Assembly: GCA_049972045.1 (NCBI GenBank)
Contig: JBMFKS010000077.1
Location: 1-14,081, forward strand
DNA from: SpSt-77 sp049972045
GTDB taxonomy: Bacteria > Chloroflexota > Anaerolineae > B4-G1 > DUEL01
Length of the DNA: 14,081 nt
Direction: 5' to 3'
This document shows positions 1 to 7,166 of this stretch, piece after piece. The number at the start of each line of letters is the position of its first letter. Position 1 is the first letter of the stretch. A program made the translations under genes and the position numbers. The notes under the pieces are model-generated. The model was not told the DNA's origin, searched no databases, and was given only the letters and a program-made list of their open reading frames with translations.

Positions 1-492
1 CCAGAGTTTCACCAGCCCGAAGTCCACCAGGACTGCCCGCCCGTCGGGGCGGATGATGACGTTCTGGGGCTTGATGTCCCGGTGGAGCACCCCCTGGCTG
101 TGGCAGTAGGCCAGCGCGTCCAGCAACTGACGGGCCCACTCCAGCACCTGGGCCTCCGGCAGGGGGCCCCGGGCGGCGATGAGGTCCGCCAGGCTCTCCC
201 CCTCCACGAAGTCCATCACCAGGTAGGCGTTGCCGGATTCCTCAAAGTAATCCGTCACCCGCACCAGGTTGGGGTGGTGGAGGCGGGCCAGCACCTGGGC
301 CTCCTGGTAGAACTGCTGGCGGAGTTGGGTCAGGGTGTGGGGATCAATGCCGGGCTGGGGAACCATCTCCTTGATGGCGACGGGGACGTTGAGCCGCAGG
401 TCCCAGGCCCGGTAGACGGCGCCCATTCCCCCTTTTCCCAGGAGGCGGGCGATGCGGTAGCGGTTGTGGCGAATCGTTCCAGGGGTCAGCAC
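1..492 (-). CDS. Ser/Thr protein kinase, N-terminal half (kinase C; 3' end outside window)
   Basis: A Hanks-type Ser/Thr kinase catalytic domain, 164 codons visible and open to the window edge. Seen: glycine-rich loop GKGGMGAVY (residues 19-27), VAIK lysine K41, alpha-C glutamate probably E64, catalytic loop HRDIKPQN (137-144) and DFG (157-159); the window ends five residues after DFG. All catalytic residues visible so far are intact, so it should phosphorylate Ser/Thr on partner proteins. The start is GTG at 492, chosen because AAGGAGG lies 6 nt upstream and the kinase fold begins about ten residues in; no ATG fits. Unlike kinases A and B it has no N-terminal zinc ribbon. It closely resembles kinase B around the alpha-C/beta-4 region (HPNLVRV followed by an acidic-aromatic stretch), suggesting paralogy. 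It lies 37 nt downstream of the PP2C gene, a natural kinase/phosphatase pairing. Its C-terminal domains, substrates and membrane topology cannot be seen. Confidence 0.95.
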   Translation of the reverse strand, partial: MLTPGTIRHNRYRIARLLGKGGMGAVYRAWDLRLNVPVAIKEMVPQPGIDPHTLTQLRQQFYQEAQVLARLHHPNLVRVTDYFEESGNAYLVMDFVEGESLADLIAARGPLPEAQVLEWARQLLDALAYCHSQGVLHRDIKPQNVIIRPDGRAVLVDFGLVKLW

Positions 493-498
493 GGGTTG

Positions 499-505
499 CC
501 TCCTT
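499..505 (-). promoter_or_regulatory. Ribosome binding site of kinase C (decides GTG start)
   Basis: On the minus strand AAGGAGG is followed by a 6-nt spacer and GTG. This strong Shine-Dalgarno sequence supports GTG at 490-492 as the start; the reading frame has no ATG at a sensible position before the kinase glycine loop. Confidence 0.8.
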
Positions 506-529
506 TTTTCTGCAAATCTGTCCTCTTGC

Positions 530-2107
530 TCACTCCATCTTCACCACAATCACTGCGATGTTGTCTTCACCGCCGGCCCGGTTGGCGGCCTCTATCAGCG
601 CGTCGCAGGCTTGCTGGGGAGTTCGGGCCTTCTCCACAATCCGGCGAATCTCGCTGTCCGGCACCATCTCCCAGAGACCGTCCGAACAGAGGATCATCTG
701 GTCACCCTTCTGAAGGGTGAGCGTGAAGAGGTCCACCTCTACCTGGGGCTGATGGCCCAGGCTCTGGTAGATTTCGTTGCGGCGGGGGTGGGTGCGGACA
801 TCCTCAGGCCGGATGATACCCGCCTCGGCCAGGCGGGCCACCAGGGAGTGGTCGCGGGTGACCTGCTCCAGGCGGCCGTCCCGGAGGAGATATGTGCGGC
901 TATCGCCGACGTTGGCAACGAAGGCGGTCTCCCCGGCGATGAGGGCCGCCGTGATGGTGGAGCCCAGGTCGCTACCGGTTTCCCGGGCATGGTGGACCAG
1001 TGCGCTGTTGGCCTCCCGGATCGCCTGGACCAGCAGGTTGCCCAGGGCAGATGGACCGATGGTCCGCCATCCCCGCAGTTCGGGGACCATGCCGCCCTGG
1101 ACGAGGCGTTCTGTCACCGTCTGGGTGACGATCCGGCTGGCCAGGTCTCCCGCCGCGTGGCCGCCCATTCCGTCGGCCACCAGGTAGAGGCCGACGGGGA
1201 GGGTTTGCCCTTCCTGCTCCAGGTGGAGGGTGGCCGACGCAACGGCGTCTTCGTTGTTGGGGCGCTGGCGCCCGGGGTGGGTCGCCTGGCCGTGGGTGGG
1301 CCGCAGGGGGCGGGGAACCTCCAGGGAGATGTTGGCCAGGTCTGCCAGCATATCCCCCACCGAGGCGTATTCCCCCCGGGCCGCCCGTTCTGTGACCTGC
1401 TGGAGAGAGACTGGAAGCAGACCCCGCCCGCCCCGGGTCAACTCCTTCCCGGTGGCCAGGAAGGTCAGCAGGTTGGCCAGGAACAGCAGGTCGCGCTCCA
1501 CCTGTTTCCGGACATCCCGGGGGTCGGCCGCGAAAGGGAAACAGGTGCTCAGATCCGCCAGCCGGACCTCGCGTCCCCCGCCCACCGTGATGAGCCCCTC
1601 CAGGCTGGCCCCGCCGACCTCGGTGTGGGAGAATTGGTGGGTGTGGAGGTACAGGAGGGCCTGGGCCACCGGGGAGAAACTGAAGAGAGCCTCCCGGGGG
1701 GACCGTTGCCGTCGGCCTCGCACCAGCACGCCCCACAGCCCCGGATGAACGATCGCCGCGCAGAGGAGGGGAATGCCCGTTTGGGGATCCGGGGTCACGA
1801 AAATTGCCTGATGGGGAACAATCGCCGGATGTTCGGCGCTGAGTGCCACCAGCCGGGAGATGGTCTCTTCCGGCCATATCCCCTTTCCGGTGGTGCGAGC
1901 ATGGATCAGCACCGGGGTCAGCGGGTGGCGGCAGAAGAGGCAGAGACCGTCCGGGGGGATCCGGTCCTGGGTCCGGCCACAGGCCGTACAGGTGAGGTTC
2001 AGGGCATCGTAGTACGCGGAGCGGGAGAGCCGCCGCCGCTTGATGATGCCGTACCGGCAGGTCGGCGAGGAGAGCAGATTGTAGGTTGCAGGTTGCAGAT
2101 TATCCAT
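530..2107 (-). CDS. PP2C-family Ser/Thr phosphatase with N-terminal zinc ribbon and degenerate kinase-like domain
   Basis: 525 residues in three parts. Residues 40-59 form a zinc ribbon (C40-x2-C43, C56-x2-C59). Residues about 85-260 look like a decayed protein kinase: an HPAIV segment, a helix ending ALLYLHTH, SHTEV where HRDxK should be, LADLS where DFG should be, a D-LLFLANLLTFLATGK C-lobe helix and a final YASVGDML motif. There is no glycine loop or VAIK lysine, so this is probably a pseudokinase. Residues about 272-525 are a PPM/PP2C phosphatase with intact metal-binding motifs: NNED (D287), DGMGGH (D312, G313), GDSR (401-404), SDGLWE (D476) and GGEDN (D515). It should remove phosphate from Ser/Thr of partners, probably targets of the kinases encoded here. 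The ATG start is supported by AGGTGA 4 nt upstream, which overlaps the upstream gene's stop. Residues 4-11 are encoded by a short tandem heptamer, so the extreme N-terminus may be recent. The phosphatase call is firm; the pseudokinase call is mine, from motif spacing. Confidence 0.95.
   Translation of the reverse strand: MDNLQPATYNLLSSPTCRYGIIKRRRLSRSAYYDALNLTCTACGRTQDRIPPDGLCLFCRHPLTPVLIHARTTGKGIWPEETISRLVALSAEHPAIVPHQAIFVTPDPQTGIPLLCAAIVHPGLWGVLVRGRRQRSPREALFSFSPVAQALLYLHTHQFSHTEVGGASLEGLITVGGGREVRLADLSTCFPFAADPRDVRKQVERDLLFLANLLTFLATGKELTRGGRGLLPVSLQQVTERAARGEYASVGDMLADLANISLEVPRPLRPTHGQATHPGRQRPNNEDAVASATLHLEQEGQTLPVGLYLVADGMGGHAAGDLASRIVTQTVTERLVQGGMVPELRGWRTIGPSALGNLLVQAIREANSALVHHARETGSDLGSTITAALIAGETAFVANVGDSRTYLLRDGRLEQVTRDHSLVARLAEAGIIRPEDVRTHPRRNEIYQSLGHQPQVEVDLFTLTLQKGDQMILCSDGLWEMVPDSEIRRIVEKARTPQQACDALIEAANRAGGEDNIAVIVVKME
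2084..2097 (+). repeat. Tandem heptamer GGTTGCA x2 inside the PP2C start region
   Basis: GGTTGCA occurs twice back to back at 2084-2097, flanked by gcagatt (2074-2080) on one side and again at 2095-2101 on the other. It encodes residues near the N-terminus (NLQPATYN) that precede the zinc ribbon and have no resemblance to a domain. It could be a fragment of a dispersed short repeat; one copy cannot show that. Confidence 0.5.
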
Positions 2108-2111
2108 CGTT

Positions 2112-2117
2112 TCACCT
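2112..2117 (-). promoter_or_regulatory. Ribosome binding site of the PP2C gene, overlapping the upstream stop codon
   Basis: On the minus strand AGGTGA (its TGA is the stop of the small membrane protein gene) precedes ATG at 2107 by 4 nt. This suggests translational coupling and supports the ATG start. Confidence 0.6.
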
Positions 2118-2576
2118 GGAATCTACCGGGGTGAGTTCCAGCACGAGGCGGGAGCGGGGGAGGTAGCGAATGCGGAGAACCCGTTGCTCCTTTGCCCACC
2201 GCCACAAGACCCTCTGAAGATCGCGCCGGTAACGGCTGATAAAATCCACGCCCCCTTGACAGTGCAGATGCTCTTGGGCCAGGAAAAATCCGATCGTGGT
2301 GCCCGATGTGACCTGTTCAAGACGACAGGTGGCATCCTGAACGTACGCGTCTCCCTGTCGGAGATACTGGATGCAATCGTAGAGGAAAGGGTGACTATCC
2401 CACACAATGAGAGCCAGCAGCCCTCCCCAAAAGAGTCCCAGGGTGGCCAGAGCACATCCCCGATACTCTTCTTTATAAAGGCCGGCACCCCAGTAGATCA
2501 GAGCGAAGAAGAAAATGGGAGCCACCACGAACAACGTTTCTTTGATGAATGTAGAAATTACAAAGGTTTGGTACAT
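2112..2576 (-). CDS. Small two-helix membrane protein, candidate RHS immunity protein
   Basis: 154 residues, family not recognised. Seen: two hydrophobic segments (about 14-32 and 41-60) separated by a short charged loop (YKEEYRG), then a soluble part of about 94 residues ending in a basic, beta-rich stretch (RVLRIRYLP, LVLEL). Its ATG is one base after the RHS stop codon (TAG-A-ATG), and GGGGAGG, formed by the last two sense codons of the RHS gene, is its ribosome site, so the two genes should be translationally coupled. In polymorphic toxin loci the gene immediately downstream of an RHS toxin commonly encodes the cognate immunity protein, and membrane immunity proteins often face membrane-acting toxins. 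The gene is markedly poorer in G+C than its surroundings (about 50% over 2281-2640 by hand count). Immunity is inferred from position and composition only; it could instead be an unrelated membrane protein of the operon. Confidence 0.75.
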   Translation of the reverse strand: MYQTFVISTFIKETLFVVAPIFFFALIYWGAGLYKEEYRGCALATLGLFWGGLLALIVWDSHPFLYDCIQYLRQGDAYVQDATCRLEQVTSGTTIGFFLAQEHLHCQGGVDFISRYRRDLQRVLWRWAKEQRVLRIRYLPRSRLVLELTPVDSR

Positions 2577-2577
2577 T

Positions 2578-5500
2578 CTACCTCCCCTGGCGCTTTAGAA
2601 AGAGTTCAACCATTTCTCCTGTGATTCCTTTGACGGCTTCCTCTCCCCATTGGATGTCTCTTGCCATGCGGCTGAGCACTTTGCGCTCAGCGATAACGGC
2701 CTCAAGAAATTTACGGTCGGTAGCATACCGATGTGCGGCCTGGGGTGAACGCCAGACCCGTCCCCAGGGTTGGATAAGTGCGCGATGACCAGCCTGGCGC
2801 ATTGCTTCTTTTGCACTGCTCCCATGAAGACGAGCCCCGATTCCCGCTATGGCTACACCCGCTCCGATGAAAACGGCGTCTATCACTGCTCCCATCACGG
2901 CCCCTCTTGTGACTGCCGTAGTCACTCCCTCGTGCCATGGCCTGTCCTTAAACCAGTTATTCAGCACCTGCTCCACGCCGGCGGCAACGCCGCCGCTGAT
3001 GGCACTTCCCAGAATGGGGATGGCTCCGATCCCGGTGCTCGCAATGGCCCCGCCGACGACGCCGCCGATGGTCGCGGCGCCCACCCTGGCCCAATCGATC
3101 TGATTCAGCGGCTGCTTCTCCAGAACCACTTGCCGGAAGATTTCCATTCCTCCGCCAATCACCCCCCCAATGGCAGCGCCGATGACAATGGTGGGCAATC
3201 GGCCGTCCACGTCCATCAGGTTCCAGGGGTCGTCCAGCGCGTAGGCGTAGCGGTTCAGGAAGCCCGGCAGGGGGACCTGAGGGCGCAGGAGGTCGGGCTG
3301 GGTGAAGCGGCCCAGGGTGGGGGCGTAGTAGCGGGCCCGGATGAAGTAGAGATGGTCGTGGTCGGCCAGAACGCCGTGGCGGCCCAGAAAGCGGAAGGGG
3401 ACGTCCCGCCGGCCGTACCGGCCGACGACCTCGCCGTAGGCGGAATAAGCATAGGCGGCCACCACTTCGCCCCGCTCGTCCACGACCGCCAGCGTGTCGC
3501 CCCGGTGATTGAAGAGATAGACTTCCAGGTGGCCCTGTTCATCTACCGCGTACTGCAGGCCCTCTCCCCAGATGTAATAACGGGCCCGCTTTTCTCCTTC
3601 ATCCACTTCTACCAGCGGCCGGGGAAGGCCGAGGACGGTATCCAGGACGTAGCGCCGGGTCTGCCCGTTGTGGGTCCGGGCGATGCGGTTCCCTTCGGCG
3701 TCGTAGAGGTACGAGAAGTGGTCCGGGCCCACCCGGGCTTCCGTCAGGCGGCCCGCCAGGTCATACTGCAGGGAGACCTGGAGCCTGTCGTCCGGATATG
3801 CCAGCAGGTTGCCGTTCGGGTCGTAGCGGAAAGATCCCTCGTCGCTTTCGGCGATCTGGTCCAGTTCGTTGAACCGGAAGCGCCGTCGGGAGAGGGCGTC
3901 CGGGGCCGCCGTCACTCGCTCGGCGATGGGGCCGGAGACGATCGTCTCCACCACCCGGCCTGTGCCGTCCCGCGTCAGGCGTTGTTCCAGCACGGTCTGC
4001 CCGGCGGCGTTCAGGTGGCGGATGCGCACCACCCGGTCCATCTCGTCGTATTCGTAGTGGGTGACCCAGCCGTTGGGATGGCGGACCCGGGTGAGGAGAT
4101 CGCTCTCATCGTACTCCAGCAGGCTCTCCCGTCCGGCGAAGTCCCGGATGCGGGAGAGGTTTCCGTTCTCGTCGTGTTCGTACTCCACAGCCCGGCCATC
4201 CGGATAAACCAGGCGACGAATCTGCCCCTCCGGAGAGAACTCGTAGCGCACGACCTGTCCCCAGGGGTCCCGCCGCTCCAGAACATCCTCCCCGGCCTTC
4301 AGGGCATAGGCCACTTCGCCCAGCGGGTCCCGAAGGGTCAAGTTCCGTCCGTCCGGACTGTAGGAGAGCGCGAAGGCCTGCTCCTGTCCGTCCCGAAGGT
4401 AGTGAACCCGGACCGGGCGGTCCAGCCCGTCGTAATCAAAGGAAACGTGAGTGCCGTCCGGAAAGGTCTGGGTCTGGAGGCGTCCCGCCGGATCGTAGGC
4501 GAAGGTGTACGTCTGTCCCAGGGGGTAGGTTTCCCGGATGAGACGGCCCAGGGCGTCGTAGGCATAAGTTCGTTCCCGTCCGTGCTCGTCCGTCAGGCGC
4601 AGGACCTGTCCGGCGGCATCCCATTCGGCCCGGGCCGTCTTCCCGTCTATGGAGATGGCGGTGGGGTATCCCGAGGGGGTCCAGGAGATCTCCATCCGGT
4701 GGCCTTCCGCGTCGGTCAGGCGGAGGGGACGGTTCGCCGGGTCGTACTCCATCTGCAGGACGATGCGGCCGGTCGGATCCCAGGCCCGCGCCAGCCGGTA
4801 GGCGTCGTCGTACTCAAAGCGCAGGGTGCGCCCCTTTCGGTCTGTCAGCGCGATGGGGTTTCCGAGTCCGTCGTAGGCAAACCGCCAGGAGCGACCCCGG
4901 GCGTCCGTCAGAGCGATCAGCCGCCCGCGGTGGTCGTAGGCTTGCCGGAAAAGGGTGCGCCCACTGCCGTCGCTCACTTCCAAGGGCCGCCCCAGAGGGT
5001 CGTAAGTGGATTGAAGGACGTAGCCGTTGGGGAATTGCAGGCGAAGGGGGCGGCCGTTCGGGTCGTATTCCATCCGGAGCGCGCGGCCCTCAGCGTCTTC
5101 GGCAAGGGCGAGTTCGCCGTAGGGGGTATAGGTGAACCGGAGGGCCTCGCCCGCGCGCTCCAGTCCGGTGAGATGATCCTCCGGGTCGTACCGGTAGAGG
5201 AGCGTTGGGCCCAGGGGGCCCTGCACGACCACCTGACCGGCCTCATACCGGTACGTCCAGCGGGAGCCGTCGGGAAAAACGGTTTCGGTGACGCGACCGA
5301 GGTCGTCGCTGGTGAACCGAACCTGTCGTCCCAGGGGATCGGTGATGGAGAGCAGGAATCCCCGGGGATCGTACTCCAGGGCAAGGGTCTCTTCGCCGGG
5401 CCCCGTCAGTCGCCGGGGATGTCCCTGGTCGTCATAGGCAACCCGGATGGAGGCCCCGTCCGGGGCGGTCCAGCGGAGAAGGCGGCCACGCTCGTCGTAT

Positions 5501-6867
5501 TCCCAACGGGTGGTCTGGCCCGCCGGGTCGGTCAGCGCGGCCAGGCGGTCGGCCTCGTCCCAGGAGAGGCGCCAGACCCGGCCGTTGGGGTCGTGCACCT
5601 CTGTCAGGCGGCCCTGTTCGTCGCAGATGTACCGGAGGGCTTCTCCGTCTACCTCTATCCGGGCCACCTCTCCCTGCTGGAGAGTATAGTGCACCTGAGC
5701 GCCGTTGGGGTAAGTGACGGTGACCTTCTCTATCCGGTGGGGCTGTTGGGTGGCACATTCGTAGGTGAAGCGGGTTTCCTGGCCCAGGGCATCCTTCTGG
5801 AGCAGGATGCGCCCCAGGTCATCGTATCGGTTTTCCGCCAGCACCAGGCCATCGGGACCGACGATACGGGTCAGGTATCCGGCATCGTCATATTCATAGC
5901 GGGTGGTGCGGCCCATCCGGTCGGTGAAGGCGGTCAGGCGACCCCGGGGATCGTAGTCGTAGCGGAGAACATGACCCTCGGCGTCCTCCGCCCGAACGGG
6001 GCGGCCGTGATCGTCCAGGTGCAGGATGCCCCAGAGGGTGCCCCAGGGAGCCACCAGCCGGATGGTGGACGGGTCCGGATATTCCAGATGGACCCCGTTG
6101 CCCAGGTCGTCATACCAGGCGGTCAGTTGGCCTTCCGGATTGAAGTGGAAGGCCGAACCGGCGGGGTCCAGAAGGACGAATGCTCCCTCCCGCTCCTCCA
6201 GCCGGAATCCGGGGGTATCGGCGACGTAGCCCGCGTCGGTGCGGTGGAAGAAGACCCAGCCCAGGCGTCCATTTCCGGCCATAAAGACGGCCCGATCGGG
6301 ACGGCTCAGGTCCAGCCGGTGAAGGAGGGAGAAGGTCCACCCGGGAGGCATGTGGGAGGAATAGGTCCGGTAAAGGGCCAACGGCTCACCGGGGGGCAGG
6401 ATCAGGTCGGTATGGGAATAGGTGTAGCGGCCGGTGCGGATGTCCACGGGGTCGGCGACGGTGGCGGCTTGGGTCTGGAGGGCCCGGGCCGTCACTCCAC
6501 CTGAGGCGGGGGCAACTCCCGTTCCGGGTTGGCCGCGGCGGACCCCCCCAAGGGTTCCCGCTGCAGCCGCCGCGACGGCCTGAAGTCCCGGAATCCGCGT
6601 CCGGGCATGGGAGTCCACCTCCTCAAAGGCGTCGGCCGCGCGCCGCATCAGGGAGGCCAGGGTTCCTCCCTGCTCCGAGAGACCGGTCAGGCGGCTCCGC
6701 ACGCCGCGCCATTCGCTTTCCAGCCGGCCCCGATGGGCGCCCGACCAGTTGGGGATATTCAGAGCACCGTCCAGGGAATGGGCCAGGTTCTCCAGTTGCT
6801 GGCTGACCCGGCGCATCTGTTCTTCCAGACGGCGCACAGCATCGGGTTGAATGCGGATCCGGGTCAT
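2578..6867 (-). CDS. WXG100-RHS/YD-repeat polymorphic toxin-like protein
   Basis: 1429 residues. Residues 1-90 form a WXG100-like helical hairpin (W41-S-G43; FEEVD at 81-85). An Ala/Gly-rich linker (about 95-135) leads to an RHS N-terminal region (VDIRTGRYTY at 141-150, RTYSS near 167-171). Residues about 240-1150 are dozens of YD repeats, which in this family fold into a hollow beta-shell that encloses the C-terminal toxin. The conserved RHS end runs from RFLGRHG (1159) through FIRARYY, LGRF and LNRYAYA to DVDG (1219-1222). The last 207 residues are a variable-looking tip: Gly-rich hydrophobic segments (about 1223-1346), then a basic helical tail. Export by a type VII-like route is inferred from the WXG domain and the WXG100 gene just upstream. 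TAAGGAGG lies 5 nt before the ATG. The tip matches no toxin family I recognise, so toxicity is inferred from architecture. Odd: the usual DPxGL cleavage motif reads DVDGR. Confidence 0.95.
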   Translation of the reverse strand: MTRIRIQPDAVRRLEEQMRRVSQQLENLAHSLDGALNIPNWSGAHRGRLESEWRGVRSRLTGLSEQGGTLASLMRRAADAFEEVDSHARTRIPGLQAVAAAAAGTLGGVRRGQPGTGVAPASGGVTARALQTQAATVADPVDIRTGRYTYSHTDLILPPGEPLALYRTYSSHMPPGWTFSLLHRLDLSRPDRAVFMAGNGRLGWVFFHRTDAGYVADTPGFRLEEREGAFVLLDPAGSAFHFNPEGQLTAWYDDLGNGVHLEYPDPSTIRLVAPWGTLWGILHLDDHGRPVRAEDAEGHVLRYDYDPRGRLTAFTDRMGRTTRYEYDDAGYLTRIVGPDGLVLAENRYDDLGRILLQKDALGQETRFTYECATQQPHRIEKVTVTYPNGAQVHYTLQQGEVARIEVDGEALRYICDEQGRLTEVHDPNGRVWRLSWDEADRLAALTDPAGQTTRWEYDERGRLLRWTAPDGASIRVAYDDQGHPRRLTGPGEETLALEYDPRGFLLSITDPLGRQVRFTSDDLGRVTETVFPDGSRWTYRYEAGQVVVQGPLGPTLLYRYDPEDHLTGLERAGEALRFTYTPYGELALAEDAEGRALRMEYDPNGRPLRLQFPNGYVLQSTYDPLGRPLEVSDGSGRTLFRQAYDHRGRLIALTDARGRSWRFAYDGLGNPIALTDRKGRTLRFEYDDAYRLARAWDPTGRIVLQMEYDPANRPLRLTDAEGHRMEISWTPSGYPTAISIDGKTARAEWDAAGQVLRLTDEHGRERTYAYDALGRLIRETYPLGQTYTFAYDPAGRLQTQTFPDGTHVSFDYDGLDRPVRVHYLRDGQEQAFALSYSPDGRNLTLRDPLGEVAYALKAGEDVLERRDPWGQVVRYEFSPEGQIRRLVYPDGRAVEYEHDENGNLSRIRDFAGRESLLEYDESDLLTRVRHPNGWVTHYEYDEMDRVVRIRHLNAAGQTVLEQRLTRDGTGRVVETIVSGPIAERVTAAPDALSRRRFRFNELDQIAESDEGSFRYDPNGNLLAYPDDRLQVSLQYDLAGRLTEARVGPDHFSYLYDAEGNRIARTHNGQTRRYVLDTVLGLPRPLVEVDEGEKRARYYIWGEGLQYAVDEQGHLEVYLFNHRGDTLAVVDERGEVVAAYAYSAYGEVVGRYGRRDVPFRFLGRHGVLADHDHLYFIRARYYAPTLGRFTQPDLLRPQVPLPGFLNRYAYALDDPWNLMDVDGRLPTIVIGAAIGGVIGGGMEIFRQVVLEKQPLNQIDWARVGAATIGGVVGGAIASTGIGAIPILGSAISGGVAAGVEQVLNNWFKDRPWHEGVTTAVTRGAVMGAVIDAVFIGAGVAIAGIGARLHGSSAKEAMRQAGHRALIQPWGRVWRSPQAAHRYATDRKFLEAVIAERKVLSRMARDIQWGEEAVKGITGEMVELFLKRQGR
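2581..2587 (-). promoter_or_regulatory. Ribosome binding site of the candidate immunity gene, within the RHS 3' end
   Basis: GGGGAGG on the minus strand is made of the last two RHS sense codons (GGG AGG) and sits 4 nt before the ATG at 2576. It implies coupled expression of the RHS protein and its neighbour. Confidence 0.65.
2581..3201 (-). other. Variable-looking C-terminal tip of the RHS protein (candidate effector domain)
   Basis: Residues 1223-1429, after the conserved RHS end motif. Three hydrophobic glycine-rich stretches (IVIGAAIGGVIGGG; a second around GGVVGGAIASTGIGAIPILG; a third around MGAVIDAVFIGAGVAIAGIG) are followed by about 83 residues rich in Arg, Lys, Ala and Gln ending LFLKRQGR. 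The glycine-zipper-like pattern suggests membrane insertion or oligomerisation. No nuclease, deaminase, ADP-ribosyltransferase or peptidase motif was recognised. G+C drops towards the 3' end. Confidence 0.55.
3420..6150 (-). repeat. Coding YD-repeat array of the RHS protein
   Basis: Imperfect repeat units of about 60-63 bp, encoding motifs of about 20-21 residues around a G-R/xxYxYDxxGRLxxxx core, follow one another through this stretch. The plus strand shows the same pattern as recurring 'tcgtaxxxg' and 'cgggxxxxxcagxxgg' blocks. This is the beta-shell part of the RHS protein rather than a mobile repeat. The divergence between units argues against very recent duplication. Confidence 0.85.
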
Positions 6868-6872
6868 CGTCC

Positions 6873-6880
6873 CCTCCTTA
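6873..6880 (-). promoter_or_regulatory. Ribosome binding site of the RHS gene
   Basis: TAAGGAGG on the minus strand, 5 nt before ATG at 6867, inside the 18-nt gap after the WXG100 gene. It fixes the RHS start so that the WXG domain is the true N-terminus. Confidence 0.8.
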
Positions 6881-6885
6881 CCAGG

Positions 6886-7152
6886 TCACGGGTTTCGGTC
6901 GGCCTCTTCAAAAAGCCGGGCCACGTAGGCCAGATCATGGGCCATATCTTCCAGAGCGGCGGCGGTGCGTTCGGCCTCCGCTTCCCATTCCCGGAACCGG
7001 TCGCCGAAGCGGTTCCGGGCCACTCCCTGCCAGGGAGCGGCCTCCAGGGCGGCCCGCATCTGGCGGGCCGCCGACCGGACCTCGTGGGCGCTTGCCCGGA
7101 AGCGGTGGGCTGCTGCATCCAGTTGGGCCGGGGATACATGAATCCGTGTCAT
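6886..7152 (-). CDS. WXG100-family protein (ESAT-6-like)
   Basis: 88 residues, the normal size for WXG100 proteins. It should form a helical hairpin: helix 1 about 8-38, turn with W41-Q-G43, helix 2 about 46-85. FEEAD at 81-85 sits where the type VII secretion signal YxxxD/E normally lies after helix 2, with Phe replacing Tyr. WXG100 proteins act as small exported partners or chaperones for type VII substrates, usually as dimers. This one shares the MTRIxxxP start, Trp at 41 and FEExD at 81-85 with the N-terminus of the RHS protein encoded 18 nt downstream, so the two may form a heterodimer for export. AGGAGG 8 nt before the ATG overlaps the stop of kinase B, indicating tight operon linkage. 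No signal peptide is present, as expected for the family. The family call is strong; the heterodimer is inferred. Confidence 0.9.
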   Translation of the reverse strand: MTRIHVSPAQLDAAAHRFRASAHEVRSAARQMRAALEAAPWQGVARNRFGDRFREWEAEAERTAAALEDMAHDLAYVARLFEEADRNP

Positions 7153-7160
7153 TGGTCTTT

Positions 7161-7166
7161 CCTCCT
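7161..7166 (-). promoter_or_regulatory. Ribosome binding site of the WXG100 gene, overlapping the kinase B stop
   Basis: The minus strand reads TAGGAGG, where TAG is the stop of kinase B and AGGAGG the ribosome site, 8 nt before ATG at 7152. This ties translation of kinase B to the WXG100 gene. Confidence 0.75.

Noticed and set aside
332..492. Kinase C as a pseudogene fragment
   Set aside because: The frame is intact to the window edge with a strong ribosome site and all expected catalytic motifs through DFG; the truncation is only the window boundary.
3420..6150. Periodic DNA repeats that could be mistaken for a CRISPR-like or satellite array
   Set aside because: The units are coding YD repeats in one uninterrupted frame, divergent from one another and without constant spacers.
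6864..7139. A 91-residue minus-strand frame overlapping the WXG100 gene
   Set aside because: It is a frame-shifted shadow of the WXG100 gene, with Pro/Arg-rich composition, no ribosome site and no recognisable motif.
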